The notes under the pieces: model-generated
The model's input: only the letters and a program-made list of their open reading frames with translations
Told to the model about the DNA's origin: nothing
Database searches by the model: none
In this document: positions 50,361 to 62,829 of the stretch, in pieces
Position numbering within the stretch: position 1 is the first letter of the stretch
Layout of the letters: each line of letters begins with the position of its first letter
Source of the DNA: Prinia subflava
Lineage: Eukaryota > Chordata > Aves > Passeriformes > Cisticolidae
Length of the DNA: 64,000 nt
Reading direction: 5' to 3'
NCBI RefSeq assembly: GCF_021018805.1
Contig: NC_086247.1
Coordinates: forward strand, 119,323,094-119,387,093
Translations under genes and position numbers: made by a program

Positions 50361-50778
50361 TGTATCTCTGCTCCCACTTTTGCCCTCTCTGACCTCAGCT
50401 CAGAGTCTTCTTCTGTCCAATTTGCCACCCATAGACAGTTCACCTCTTGGCCGTTCAGCTCCTTGCCTCTGGGAAGTCACAGAAACGCCTTCTGAATATT
50501 TTGTTAAGGAGCAACCCTCTCCAAGAGGAAAGATTTATTAGGCAGCTCATTGCCTGGAGCTCATGGAGCAGCTGTCCTTCAGAACCCCTCTCTCCGTGGC
50601 AGGGGTGCTCCTGCCCCTGCTCATATGCTAGGAGAACATCATACTGCAGCACAGAAGCAGGGATTTCCCTCCTTGCTCCAGGCACCTCCGTCCTGGCAGG
50701 GCTGAGCTGTCCCCAGGCAGCCTGCAGGGTCTCTCTATATCTCTGTCTCAGCTCTGTCCAAGGGTCTCCACTGTAACA
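50361..50778 (-). mobile_element. Possible old LTR fragment
   Basis: On the minus strand the sequence starts TGTTACAGTGG (50778). It is GC-richer than its flanks and carries AATAAA at 50534-50539 after about 240 bases. It ends near TGTATCTCTG on the plus strand. This U3-R-U5-like layout suggests an ancient solo LTR. I find no target duplication and do not recognise the family. A 114-codon minus-strand frame spans it without domain signatures. It could instead be ordinary GC-rich DNA. Confidence 0.25.
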
Positions 50779-53700
50779 GCAGCGATTCTCCTGACGCACA
50801 GAAGGGCCGTGGGTGTGCTGCTGAAGGATTAGCTGAACTGTGTAGCCTACCTGAGCATCTCCTATTGCTGTGTATACTGGAACACAACTAAGCCTTTCTG
50901 AAGATCAATCTACCACAGAGCATGCAAACTACATACAGTTAATTTTCGTGGGCTGGATTGGTTTTTTCCTGGTCTGTGTTGGGAGATACACAGCAGGTGG
51001 AACAAAAAATGCTAAGCACAAAACCTCCCCTTCTAAAACAACGTCTTAGGGAGCCCTCAGGTTTTCTTCACATTTTCTTTCTGTGCATGCACCCTCCTAC
51101 ATTTACGCCTGGTTTTGTGATAACTGGTACTCTCAAAGTACTTAGCAACATGGAAGATGGATCCAATTTAAACCAGAATGAGCAAATTGCGGTGAAAAGA
51201 CAAGTAAAATTATCTAATTGAAAGCCTTGACAGAAACTACTGGAAAATTAAAGGATGCGATTCATTCTTTCCATAAAATAATGCACATAATCATAAATAA
51301 ATACCCTTTATCTGGCTCTCTCTTGTCATTACACTTTTTGGTGAAACGTTTGTTCAAGAAGATGGGATAGATTTTCCCTGGTGCCTTTAACAAAGTCCAT
51401 GGTAGAATCTGGGCCTTAGAATTCTAAGCCTAGTGATTTATCCACACATACACTATACTGCCTCTACACACATGTTGAGAAGAGATTGTAACATTTCATA
51501 AAATGCAGAAAGAGAAAAAAAGAGACTTACACATGTTTGCAATAATTAAGTGGTGCTTAATTCTGAATCCAGGCCTTTTCATTTTTTATACAGTTGATTT
51601 AAAAATGTTGGCAGAGATCTGGTCTTCTCACTGCTCAAAAATCAAATATGACTGTTAAGCAGTAACAAAAAAACCCCTTCTCCATGCAACTTGAATCTTT
51701 GGAGACTTTACAAATGGAAAGTGGGTGAAAATGAAAAAATGGGCTGTAATTGCCATGGGCTTTCATTTCAGCATTAGTTACATAAAACAGAAGCATGTGT
51801 TTGTGTTGACAAAAATGAAAACTTTTTCTGCCAAACCCTTTTACTCTTAAATTTAAAATAAACTACAGCATGATAGATGCTTACTATCTCTGCTCAGCGT
51901 GTTAAAGAGAAGGGAAAAAATGTTGTCTTTAAGAAGAAAGCCACAAAATTAAGAGCAAAGAAACATGACTCCAAGAAATTTGATACAGTTAAGTTTTAGA
52001 CCCTTAATGCAGCACAAACTTGGTTTTTGAATATTACAAACTCAAACTGGTTTGAGAGAAGTCAAGTTCTACACAGTTAAATGTAAGTATGTGTTTGGAG
52101 TTTGCACCATTGGCTGATTCATTTTACAATATATTTTATCTGGTACAATCTTCCAGTATAGATGAGGTCAGAAGAAATGGAAAACAAGAAGATTTAAGGA
52201 TATGCAGCCACCACTTTTTAAGTCACTACTACTGTCAGTGATATGAATCTTACTACACCTGATGAGTTCATGCATCAGCTAGTGCTATAGGAACTGGATA
52301 AGCCTAAAGGACAGGCTAACCCAGAGTTCTGTCTCTGATGCCGGCCAGAAACAGATTTCTAGGAAAGATGATGGAGCTGAGCAACAGCAATCCCAGTCTG
52401 CAGCCACTGGTCCATGTGAATCAATCCTGATGTCTGGCAATCCCTGCAGCTTCCCTTTGGCTCCCTATCCATTTCAAGCGTTCACAGTACTATGAGACAG
52501 AGATGCATAGCCTACCATCTGTTAGATGAAGAAGATCCTCCTTTTTTTTTAGAAGTTCACCTCTCATTAGCTTTATTAGATACTCTGTAGTGCCTACACT
52601 GAAAAGAGAGAAGAACTGATTGCTAATCCACCCTCTTTGTGCCTCTCATGATTTAGCAGATGCATACTTTATTTAAACTGTCCTCTTGCAGGCTGAGGAG
52701 GCCTGCTTTGCTCAGCCATTATGTGGACACTGCCTCTTGTTTCTCTTCCTGTCTCTCTCTGTACCTTAACACTTTCAGGTGGAAGAGGAAGCCGAGGGTA
52801 GAAAAATAAATACATGCAATATTCAAGTTTTGTGGGAATATATGACAGAGACAGAAAACAGTTGCAAAATTGCCACATGTGGATACCTTTGTAAAATAAG
52901 AGAAAACTTGCATTGAGCAATTACAAATTGCAAAGATAGACATACTGGAACATAAAAGTATTTGAGATAAAGTCGTATTAAAGCATATTTTAAGAATAGG
53001 CTGATACATTTGTATTTTGAAAATGGGATTTGATTATTCTTCCAAGCACCGTTTATTAAACCAAACTAGAACAGGTCTAGATATATTGGTCTAGCAACAA
53101 ATCAAAACTCCAAAACCAAAATTCCCCCCAAAATTTCTAATCCTTTTCCTGAAGAGAGTATAGATTAATTTCAATTATGCAAATGCTCATCAAGCCTTAA
53201 TATTTGCAACATAATTTTAAAAGCCTAAATGCTAAGCTAAATGTATGTAATAAACTCAGAGGATGTAGTGCAGAATTTTAACCAAAACAACTGAATAAAT
53301 AAAAACAAATGCCTGGCAGCTTTCTAAGCAAGATTTTTTTTAAGACAAGATACAGGTAGCAAACTGACAAATCCTAATCAGATAGTTCTGGTTTGCCCCA
53401 CTGCATTACATTATATTAGACAATCTGCAAGCTGCTAAATAGATTTGGGCTAATTATTCCTGGACCAGCTCATTTTCAGGAAGAAAACCTTGATTTTATT
53501 GCAGTCTTTGTTAAATTAAAAATGCAGATGCCTGTTCTGTGAAGCATGTGCTTGGATTCTCATTCGCTGCTTTGGCACAAGTCTTTGAAGAGAAAACTTG
53601 GACAGTTTGAGAATATCACAGGGGCAGCATAGACCCTCTGAGTATTTAATGCTAATTCTTGCCAAATTCTCTGCATGTGTGCATACCTGACAGATGAGTA

Positions 53701-55876
53701 GGTACACATTTTGCAGTGCTTAGATCCCCCCTTTTTCCCCCAAATATAATCCTCAGTGTACATTCATTTTGCAGTTCTACTACCAAAAACACTCAATCAT
53801 GTGTAGCACAGGCTGAACTCAAAGCTTAATTACACCAGGATTTTGTTTGGGTGGTCAAATACAATAGAAATCAACCCACCTTCTACATTCGCAAGCCAGC
53901 AGTGATTTTAAATAGGAAACAATTCCATAAATCAGGAGGTAACAAAACAGTAGTTTATCCTTGCTGACCATATAACTTTTTAGATATAGATTTTAGAACA
54001 TCTTTAATGGTTGTCATAGTTGTCATTCTGTCAAAATGAATGTTTAAATTTTTTATTGTGATTCTGCTTATTTTCACAGCCTTTGTAACCCTAATGTGTT
54101 AAATAAACACTTCTTGTCCAGCCACTGAACAAGCTAACATGCCAAATGATTTGTGGCTTTCCACCTGAACTGTTGCTCATGAAATTGGGATTAAATGCCT
54201 GCAGGCCCACATGTGGTAAAAGAGTCTCATCTTAGGTTGCCTGCTGTGCCTCCTGGACTCCAGCAGCAGTTGAGGCTTCCAAAAGTAGTTTGAGTAACAA
54301 GAATGCTTGCATGGCTTACACTTAGAAGTACAGCTTAGAAGCTTGACTTTTACCTTTTACCTTTATTGAACAAAAATATGAAAATTAACATTGTTTTCTG
54401 GTCCATTTCTTTCTCCTTCCTTCACCCAATGAAGTAAATGTGAATATCTCACTGCTGCTACTGACAAAGATATAACTTAATGGATTAGGTTACTCATATG
54501 TACCAAAAAAAAAAAAAAAAAAAAAGTGCATCTAATTCCTTCTTCTGTAGTTTCTAGTTGAGGTAAACATGCAAGCAAAAATCTAGTAAATGTTGAAAAT
54601 ATCCTGAAACTAGATGGGACCAATTATCCTGCCACCACACTGTCATATTGAATTGAAGTGATCTGCTATAAATCACTTAGATTGGACGGCAGATTAAGCC
54701 CCAAGACCTGCCCTGGGCTCCAAATAAACACCTACACCTATTGATCTTTAATACAAGAAAACTGTAGTCCTCTGTAGGCACTTCATATTTTATTAATAAA
54801 TTATCCGTTTCTGAATGATAAAAGTGTGAAAAAGTAGTATCCATGCCAATCTAGTTCATTGAGGGGGATTTCTTGCTAGAGTGAGCAAGCAACCTCCCTC
54901 CCCTTCCCCTCCAAGATTTTAGCTGCATTTATTTAAAGACGATGGTTTTAACTAACTTCGAGCAAACTCTCGGTGACCTCAGCTGTGTTTTGAAGCTTTC
55001 AATTCCCCCAGCTAGCTGCTGAATCGCCAGGGACTTCTCTGCTTAGGGACAAGGCTGGGAGTGATGCAGCTGACACCACCACTGCATCCAACCCCAGGGC
55101 AGCCACAATGCAGAGCCTGTGCAGCCCCCTCCAAACACGGAATGCGCTGCCAGTGGTATGTGCAGCATGAAGAACTGCATTCATTCCGGCTGGGGAGGGT
55201 CAAACTGGGCAGGCACAAGCCCATGGTGGATGGAAAATAGCTGGGGAGACACTTTCATTTGTGCTGGCAGAGAAAAAAAGGGGCTTTTAATGGCACAAAT
55301 TTCTGTTTTATAGAAGTGAGTGGCAGTTAATAAAGGGGTCTTTATTGCCTGGTGTTCGCAGCTGACACAAAATGGACATGGCCTGTGCAAGCATTGATTT
55401 CAACTCTGTGGTGACTTCTTTGGGGTGTGGAGAGAGGAGTGAATCTGTTTTGCAATCTCTTCCTTAGGGGAACCAGGATCCTCTTCCCTTGCTTTAACTC
55501 TTGCAAAAACTAGAAGAGAAAAGGACAATAAATAATCTTTTTCCACTGCTAGAGTGCCAACAAAGGAAGAACACTTGTTTGGCTGTCTAAAAAACTGACC
55601 TTGTATTTTAAACAGTACAGTTGGCTTCAGTTTTAAAATGATGTTTGACTGTCAGGGTGTTGTTTCCTGCTGGATATGTGAGAGGGCTCACATGAAATTC
55701 TCATTGTTTTTATTACTCTGAAACTGTCATAGCAGGTTAAGGGTATATTCTTTAGAGAAATGCATATTTAAAATAAATCTTGAGTCAAAGAAAACTTGAA
55801 TATATCTTTGGAATGTTTCATGCAGCTTTATCTAAGAATACTAAGTTTGCATAGTTTCAATACGTAAATAATGTTT
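50779..55876. other. Unannotated DNA, 5.1 kb
   Basis: No gene or repeat family is recognised. An (A)21 run lies at 54505-54525. The segment 55310-55420 (GGCAGTTAATAAAGGGGTCTTTATTGCCTGG) contains a near-palindrome, AATAAAGGGGTCTTTATT, and looks element-like. The minus-strand frames near 55000-55390 have no recognisable domain. Confidence 0.45.
54505..54525. repeat. Homopolymer (A)21
   Basis: Twenty-one consecutive A residues with no gene-like sequence before them. Confidence 0.95.
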
Positions 55877-56160
55877 ACAGAATCACATAATCACAGAATC
55901 AGTAGGTTGGAAGAGACCTCGAAGATCATTAAGTCCAACTCATGCCCTAACACCTCAACTAAACCACGGCCCCGAGTGCCACATCCAATCTTTCTTTAAA
56001 CACATCAAGGGATGGTGACTACACCACCTCCCTGGGCAGACAGTTCCCGTATTTTATCACTCTTTTCATAAAAACCTTTTCCTTATATCCATCTTATATT
56101 TCCCTTGGTGCAGATTAAGACTGTGTCCTCTTGTTCTGTCAGTTGCTGTCTGGAGAAAGA
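55877..56160 (-). mobile_element. CR1 LINE, short 3' fragment
   Basis: The reversed terminal octamers are clear at the left edge (ACAGAATCACATAATCACAG AATC), followed by GGTTGGAAGAGACCTCGAAG and CATTAAGTCCAACTC. On the minus strand the rest is the ORF2 C-terminal region, broken by stops. About 280 bp survive. Confidence 0.92.
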
Positions 56161-58143
56161 GTTTAAGAACTGCACAAAATCTGGCTGCAAACTTCTTAAC
56201 ATATGAATTATATGATGTTGGTATTTATTAATTTCATATTCCAGGCTGAATTTCTACAGCTACTGGGAACTACAGATGAGACTGTAAGCCAAGACACTCA
56301 TTCTACTCACTCAGAGCTACTCCAAAATCAATCTGAGGCTCCTGATCTCTCTCATCCCTCAGCTCTTGGTTGCATTTCACTACACATTGAGTCTGTTTCC
56401 AGCAGTTGCCAACCATCTGCATGAGGAGTGAAGCTGTCTCTTATCAGTTTACTCTCCAGCTTTACCCATGCAAGGCAGGTTGCCCTTTGAGTTTTGGAGC
56501 AGAGCTCACTGCTTGCACAGCACATCCCAGCCAGGAAACAATAACTCCACATCAGGAATCCAGCTGTTTTCCCAAATGATACTTCACTGCATAACCACAA
56601 AGCCACAGGGCTGTTCAAAACACCCACTATCAGCCAACTTCCAGTCCCATGCCGGAGATCAGAAACCAAGAACACACTTGGCCTTTTCTGCTCTGTGCTT
56701 CCAGCAGTTCACTCACCCAGTTATGGTGCAGTCTGTCCACATCTGTTTCACAGTACTCCTCCAACTGGCTTAATTGAACAGGCTTCCCCATATCCCAGAC
56801 AAACCACAAGGAACCATAGCATAAAGCTAGCTAACAAAGAAAGGAGGAAAGAAAGACAAAGAAATAGCAGCACTTTGGCAAAAATAAATCTTTATTTCTG
56901 CATCATGGACATGAATATAAATTTTCTCTTTGCAGTTGTTGCTAATTACCTACACGAGTTTGATTTTTTTAACTTAAATACCTGCAGTTTTTACTCTAAA
57001 TCTTTGGCTTGCCCTTAGCAATGACTTTTTTTGGATAAAAGGAAGGATGTCAGTGAGAGCTTGGTTTTAGTGGGATCCAGAACAAACACACTCCCTTTAA
57101 TAATTCATTCATTCTCTAATTATATCCTTTAGGGAGACTGGCTACTTCCACGGATTGTTTTAGTATTTATTCTAAACAATAGGCTTACCCATTTAACAAA
57201 TTATGTTAAACTTCAGAAGTCATCGCTTGTCGGACATTGTTTGGTGTTCATTTAGGATGTGAAGCAATGCCACTCTGTGTTGGAAAATTCTAGCATAGAG
57301 AAATCCTTTCCCTTCAGCTCTTTGCTGCAGAAGTGCCTCAAGGACTTTCCAAAGCCTTCCTGACAGCAACCCACCAGAGACATGTGTTTGGATTCAGTCC
57401 ACAGCTGAGCACAGTAAATAACAGTATTTATGTCCATCATGACCTTGGCATCTCTGCAGGAGGTATGTTGTGGAGACCTGACCACTTTTCAGCAGAGCAG
57501 TGTTGATCACAGCTATTGTAAAGGTTCATCCAGGAGATGATAGCTGTCAGAAGTATTGGTGGGAAGGAAATGATAGAGAAATGGATATGAAAAACATAGT
57601 TGGAGGCACTTATTTCAGCTATTGGGAAAGGTACATTACAGACAAAAAAGGAAGCCTCAGTTTCCTTTTAAAGTGTGTTATTTACAAAAGAACAAATTGT
57701 GGCTTAAAGTGAGCAGAGGGTAAATATAATACAGAAAGAAACATTGCCCTGCACAGCATGTCACTGACCTGTGGGACACACCAGGGCACGAGGTCAGTCA
57801 GCTGCTGTACATTCCTTCAGAGAGGCTGACCAAGGCAAACCTGCTGTCTGTCTGTCCCCACATCTGGTAAACCTGACACGTGGCGAGAGCCACAGCTCCT
57901 ATCTGCTGTTGCCTCTCACACAGGTGGCTTGCCATATGCAAGGGATCATGCAATCTCTCCTGCAGTCTCTCCTGCAAGCCTTAATACCACCTAAAACAGA
58001 GACCAGACTCTGTTAGTCAGGACAATTTTAATTGGGACTGTACATAACAGGAGTAAAACCACTAAGGTACACCTCAGTGATGTCATTCAACCAACTTGAT
58101 GGTTTTTTTGTCTTATTTAAATTCCTTATTTAAATTTAAATCC
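56161..58143. other. Unannotated DNA
   Basis: No gene is recognised. A weak exon-like segment of 39 nt (56245-56283; ATTCCAG acceptor, ACT|GTAAGC donor, frame AEFLQLLGTTDET) directly follows the CR1. It is too short to support. The segment at about 57060-57160 is rich in ATTCATTC/TCTAATTATATCC words. Confidence 0.45.
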
Positions 58144-58740
58144 ACAATCACAGAATTAGTTTGGAAATGACCTTTGAGATCATTGAGTCCAAATGATAGC
58201 CTAGCACTGCCAGGTCCCCCTCTAAAGTGTATCACTAAGTGCCCCATCTACACACCTTTCAAATACCTCTAGGTATTTAAGTAGTGCACCACCTCCCTGG
58301 GCAGCCTGTTCCAGTGCCTGACCACCCTCTTCATGATGAAATTTTTTACTAACATCCAATCTAAACCTCCCCTGGCACAATTCAAGGCCATTTTGTCTTG
58401 TTCTGTCACTTGTTACCTGGGAGAAGAGACCAACGCCCAACTCCTTTCAGGTACTTGTGGAGAGTGATAAATTCCCTCCTGAGCTTTCTCTCCAGCCTAA
58501 AAAGCCCCAGTTCCCTTGGCCACTCCTCACAAGGCTTGTGCTCCAGGCCCTTCCCCAGCTCTGGTGCCCTTCACTGGACACACTGGGCTGTGTGGGGATT
58601 GGGTGCCTCCAAAGCACCTCAATGTCTTTCCTCTAGAGAGGGCCCCAAAAGCAAACACAGGATTTGAGTGCAGCCTCACCAGTGCCGGGCACAGGGGCAC
58701 AATCTCCTCCCCAGTCCTGCTTGCCAAGCTGTTTCTGGTA
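58144..58740 (-). mobile_element. CR1 LINE, 5'-truncated copy
   Basis: The left edge is CAATCACAGAATTAGTTTGGAA, then CATTGAGTCCAAATGATAG. The minus strand 58222-58440 encodes part of the ORF2 C-terminus, with [15 protein letters not shown] and QGRFRLDV visible. It later loses frame (HHEEGGQALEQ replaces the usual FFTERV...HWNRLP block, a frameshift). It resembles the copy at 5542. The right limit is near CTGGTACA at 58740. Confidence 0.93.
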
Positions 58741-59060
58741 CAATTACACGGGGCAGCTACATCCTAAAGCCAGTGCCTTTCCTGCCCACGGCACAGAGGT
58801 CAAAGAGGAGCCTTGGGTCACAGCAAATGTCAGCAGGCACTCCACATCCCAGCCCTACCTTTGTTCCCCTGGAGCATGCCGGCTGCAGGTGAGGCGCTGG
58901 GGCAGCCTCTCGCAGCAGTGCTCTGCAGCAGAGCCCGGGGCAGGGGAGCTGCAGATGTTCACCCACCTGACCGTGCCAGCTATTGTCTCGTGCCTCGAGT
59001 TCCTGCAGACCCGCAATTACGGCAGAAATCTGGAAATCCACAGCGTGGGTAGCAGCTTCT
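58741..59060. other. GC-rich patch with about 11 CpGs and a donor-like site
   Basis: Next to the CR1, the composition rises sharply and about 11 CpGs occur in 300 bp. Open frames cover it on both strands (58664-59074 +, 58757-59041 -), as expected in stop-poor GC-rich DNA. CTGCAG|GTGAGG at about 58883-58894 is a near-consensus 5' splice site on the plus strand. It could be a small exon/promoter region, a diverged LTR or simply a GC island. No known protein motif is seen. Confidence 0.35.
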
Positions 59061-60831
59061 GGTCATGGTGCTGATTGGATTAGCGTTGTCTGGAAGGATA
59101 CAGCGCTGACTGCTCTGGGGATTTAAACTGATCCCCCTGCCAAAGGAAAATGAGTGTGGTGGCTGTGGTTTGCTTTCCATTAACATTATCTTAGAGTTTA
59201 TGTCCTATGGAAATTGGCATAGCTGGCAAACCCTGGGAGCGAGGCCCAAAACTGATTTAGCATGAAGTCTGAACTTTCTCTCACCCTCTGGAGCCCAGGT
59301 TTCCATATTTAGTGTCAACACAAAGAGACAGGGTAATTCAACAATGCTTCTCCTCCTGCATTTTCTTCTTGACTTGTGTGAATGTCAGAGATCATGGAAC
59401 ACAGAGTTTTTCAAATAAATCTGTTAATCTTCTCCTGGGAATAATTATACATTTTATACATGTATCTAGAAAAGAGGATCTCATACGTTAGAAAGTCAGA
59501 TACAGAAATTTACTTTTTAGAAAATACTTAACAGATAAAATGAGTTAGATAGAAATCATTTGGGTTTTAAAGGTAAGCTTTATGAGGTTGAAAGTAATAC
59601 TCTGGTTTAGAGTCTTTTGTGCCAAAATACAAGAAAACCTAAATAATACAGATTTAACAGGGATAATAAATACAGGGGGGTTATGTTAGAAAAAAAATAG
59701 CAGAGAGGTTTTAAAAAAAGCTGTCATTCCATAATGAAAATCAGATTTCCCCTTATTTTTCTTGAGTGGCTTCGCTTTTCTTTAAACAATAAAGATTAGC
59801 TAACAGACCTATATATTTGGAAGAATCATTCAGACATCATTGGGTAATTGAAGTATCTAGTTGTGTTGAAGCTATATGCAACCTAATATACACTTGAGGT
59901 AATTGTACTCAGTTTTTGGCATGATTAATCCATTCAAAAGTTTTAATAGAGTGAATGTCATAGGAGTATTTAATTTGCAAATGCCCAGTTGGTAAAGTGT
60001 AGGTTTTAAAAAAATTTATCTTAACAATATGGGAAATTTTCAAAAGTCACTAATATCCTGTTCTCAAAAGCAAATTGGATGCATAAATTACTCATAAAAA
60101 AAGGAGAATGTCAATCTTGATATTATTTATAGGCATTTGAAACCATTTTCCTAATTACCATTTCAAAATCCCCTACTAGCCAATCAAAGAAATTCAGGAA
60201 CTTCAATTCTTTTTTTGTACTCTATGGTGTTTTGGAGATAGAAAAATTTTCTCTGCTACTTCAGTAGCTATAAAAGACATATTCTCTACTACACTTTAAA
60301 AAGCAGCTCAGGAGGAAGAGTAACCTATTAAATTAGAGGGATTCTACCCCTGATTAACACTGAAGGACTGTCTCTGTATAAGGTGAAGAAGCACTGAATT
60401 ACTTACTAACACCTCCCAAATGCAGTGAAAAATTTTAGTATTCTCCTAAAGAAAGAGGTTGTAGGAAAGCATTGGAAGGATGGGAGTCCACCAAGGTGTA
60501 TTTAGAGTTGCTACAGCCAGATGATTGTACTTAATTGTGGCATTCATATGAGATTTTAGGCTGAAAAATAAATTTCAGAAAGGTTGTAGCACTACTAATT
60601 TGAGCTGATAAAAACTGCTGAGCTGAAATCCCTAGAGCAGGAGAGAGGCAACATAATTCAGGGTGAGTGGGCAGTTGTTTGCACATTCCTTTTCTGGAGT
60701 CCTAGATAGGCAGGGGACATTGGCTTGCAAATCCAAGTTGCTGCAGATCCTGGAAATTTTGTTGACCTCACCTTAGAGCAGTGATTTAAAATGACACTAA
60801 TTCACTGTCCTCCGAATACAGCTGAGTTTTA
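59061..60831. other. Unannotated AT-rich DNA
   Basis: Nothing recognisable is seen. A TATAAAAG word at 60269-60276 has no start codon or exon-like frame at a suitable distance. Confidence 0.5.
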
Positions 60832-61051
60832 GGAATCATAAAATGGCTAGGGTTGGAAAGGACCTTAAAAATCATGGAGTTCTAATCCCTGCAGGGACAC
60901 TTCCCATTAGAGCACGTTGCTCAGAGCCCCATCCAACCTGGCCTTGAACACTTCCAGGGATGGAGCACCTACAGATTCTCTGGGCAGTCTGTTCCAATTC
61001 CCCATCACCCTCACAGCAAAGAATTTTTTCCTAATACCTAATCTACACCTG
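60832..61051 (-). mobile_element. CR1 LINE, short 3' fragment
   Basis: The left edge AATCATAAAATGGCTAGGGTTGG is the reversed CR1 end. CAGAGCCCCATCCAACCTGG, CCAGGGATGGAGCACC and TCTGGGCAGTCTGTTCC follow. Only about 220 bp remain, covering the ORF2 tail (minus strand) and the 3' UTR. The same subfamily type as the copies at 12330 and 36738 is likely. Confidence 0.92.
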
Positions 61052-62768
61052 GATTTTTCATGTAAATGTGTCTCCAGAATGAAAGATGGAGAGAACAGAA
61101 AACCGCACAGGTAACACTGAAGAAGAAAGGAGGAAGTCCTTCCTCCTTAAAATTTTGAAGTTGTATGAGTAATCAGAAAAGGTTTTTTACCCCACGTGTT
61201 GTTACAAAATGAAGTTTTCATAGATTAGATTGATGTTATAGCTATGAAGAGCTAAATCTCTTCAATTTTAAACTTTCTTATCCCCAGTGTCCAAATTGTT
61301 GGCAAGTTGGTCTGATACACTACGGTCATAGACAGAAAAGACCTTTTATTATTTAAATATAATGTCAGTATTGAAAAACGGAGGGGATAAAATACACTAC
61401 ACATAAAGATGAAAATATATTTGAAATCTCATTGTCTTCTTATATATTCCCCATAATCTAGAAACATGGTACCCTGGTGTCACTTACAGCAGGTGAGAGC
61501 CAGGACAGATCATGCATGTTCTTTCCTTATCCTTAGTTTAACAAAAGATCAAAGAACCTCAGAAGAAACAAAAAAAAGAACTGAAAAGCTGTCAGCCAAA
61601 TCATAAAAATCCATTACATAAAATATATAAGCAACAAAAAAGAGAGGAAAAAATGTTTGCATTAACCCAACAACAGTCAGTGCAGAAAGTCAATTAGGAA
61701 AGCCTAAGTGGTTGGTTTATTGTGCTGTATATATATATTTTGATTCATAAAATTAAATTTGCAACAATGGTATAAATGTTAAATAGCTTTAAGAGGAAAA
61801 TAGTTTGTAGTAAAAAATATAAGGGTTATTATCTTAATTTACCAAACAATGCAAATCCACATAAAGGGACACACAAATACAAATGTTTGCAGTTGTTAGA
61901 CTGTGAAATACTGGCTATTGACTTATTGCTCTCGTTGTTGAAGACTACCATAAATACAAAATACCATAGGTCATTCCGTGATGAATCTTTTTTTTTCCTC
62001 TTCATTTAGAAAAAGGCTGCAGAAATAAAAACAACTCTCTCAAGAGCTGAACCCATGAAACAGAAGATTCATAAAAGTTATTACAACAATAGCTCCTTGG
62101 ACATGATATTGGCTATCAGTCCCAAGCAAAGCACATGTACAGGACAGGAGATTTAGCTTGTGCATTCAAGCAACTGAATTAAATGTGGGTTTGTCCCCAA
62201 AGAAAATTTTCTTCAACTTTATGTTCTTAAAATAGTATATATTTTTCTCTCTGGAAGCAACTTTATGATTGTGCTTATCCCACCTTACACCAGAGTACAT
62301 GAACATTCATGTAGAATGAAGAATTTATACTGCTGTAATAACCAGCTATTCATAATTATTAATATACTTGGACCATGACAGTAAATAATTAAAAAGCTGC
62401 TTCTGCTTGAGGAAAAGATTGTCAAAATGAAAGGCAAATTATTTTGTCCTAGACTGTAACTTAATTCACAGAACTAGTAAAAAATAGCTCCTTCTGCAGC
62501 AATATGACCCCATTACCTCTCTAAAGTCACCTAGCATATTCTTCAAAATTTTATATTTAATGTTTTAGCCTCTATGCCACATGGGGCAGCAGGCAATTTA
62601 TTTCTCATACTTTCATGATAGACTGCCAAATTAATCCATCTTCTTAAACTAAAAAAAAAAAAACAACAAAACTAACACAGAAATATAGGCAAGATTCAAA
62701 CAACAAAAAAGTTGATTAAACTTCTAACGCCACAATTTTTTAAATTAGTTCCCTAATGGATTTACATA

Positions 62769-62774
<6 letters not shown>
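61052..62774. other. Unannotated AT-rich DNA
   Basis: Nothing recognisable is seen. A short (TA)n run lies at about 61728-61737 and an A/C-rich patch at 62650-62680. Confidence 0.5.

Positions 62775-62825
<51 letters not shown>
62775..62825. repeat. Homopolymer (T)51
   Basis: Fifty-one uninterrupted T residues, the longest homopolymer in the window. On the minus strand it would be a poly(A) tail, but the sequence before it on that strand has no AATAAA and no gene-like content. CR1 does not leave poly(A) tails, so it does not come from the main local retroposon type. It may be a microsatellite, and its length in the assembly is likely imprecise. Confidence 0.95.

Positions 62826-62829
<4 letters not shown>

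Noticed and set aside
60269..60276. TATAAAAG as a promoter
   Set aside because: No start codon, exon-like frame or GC/CpG context follows at a useful distance in this AT-rich stretch.
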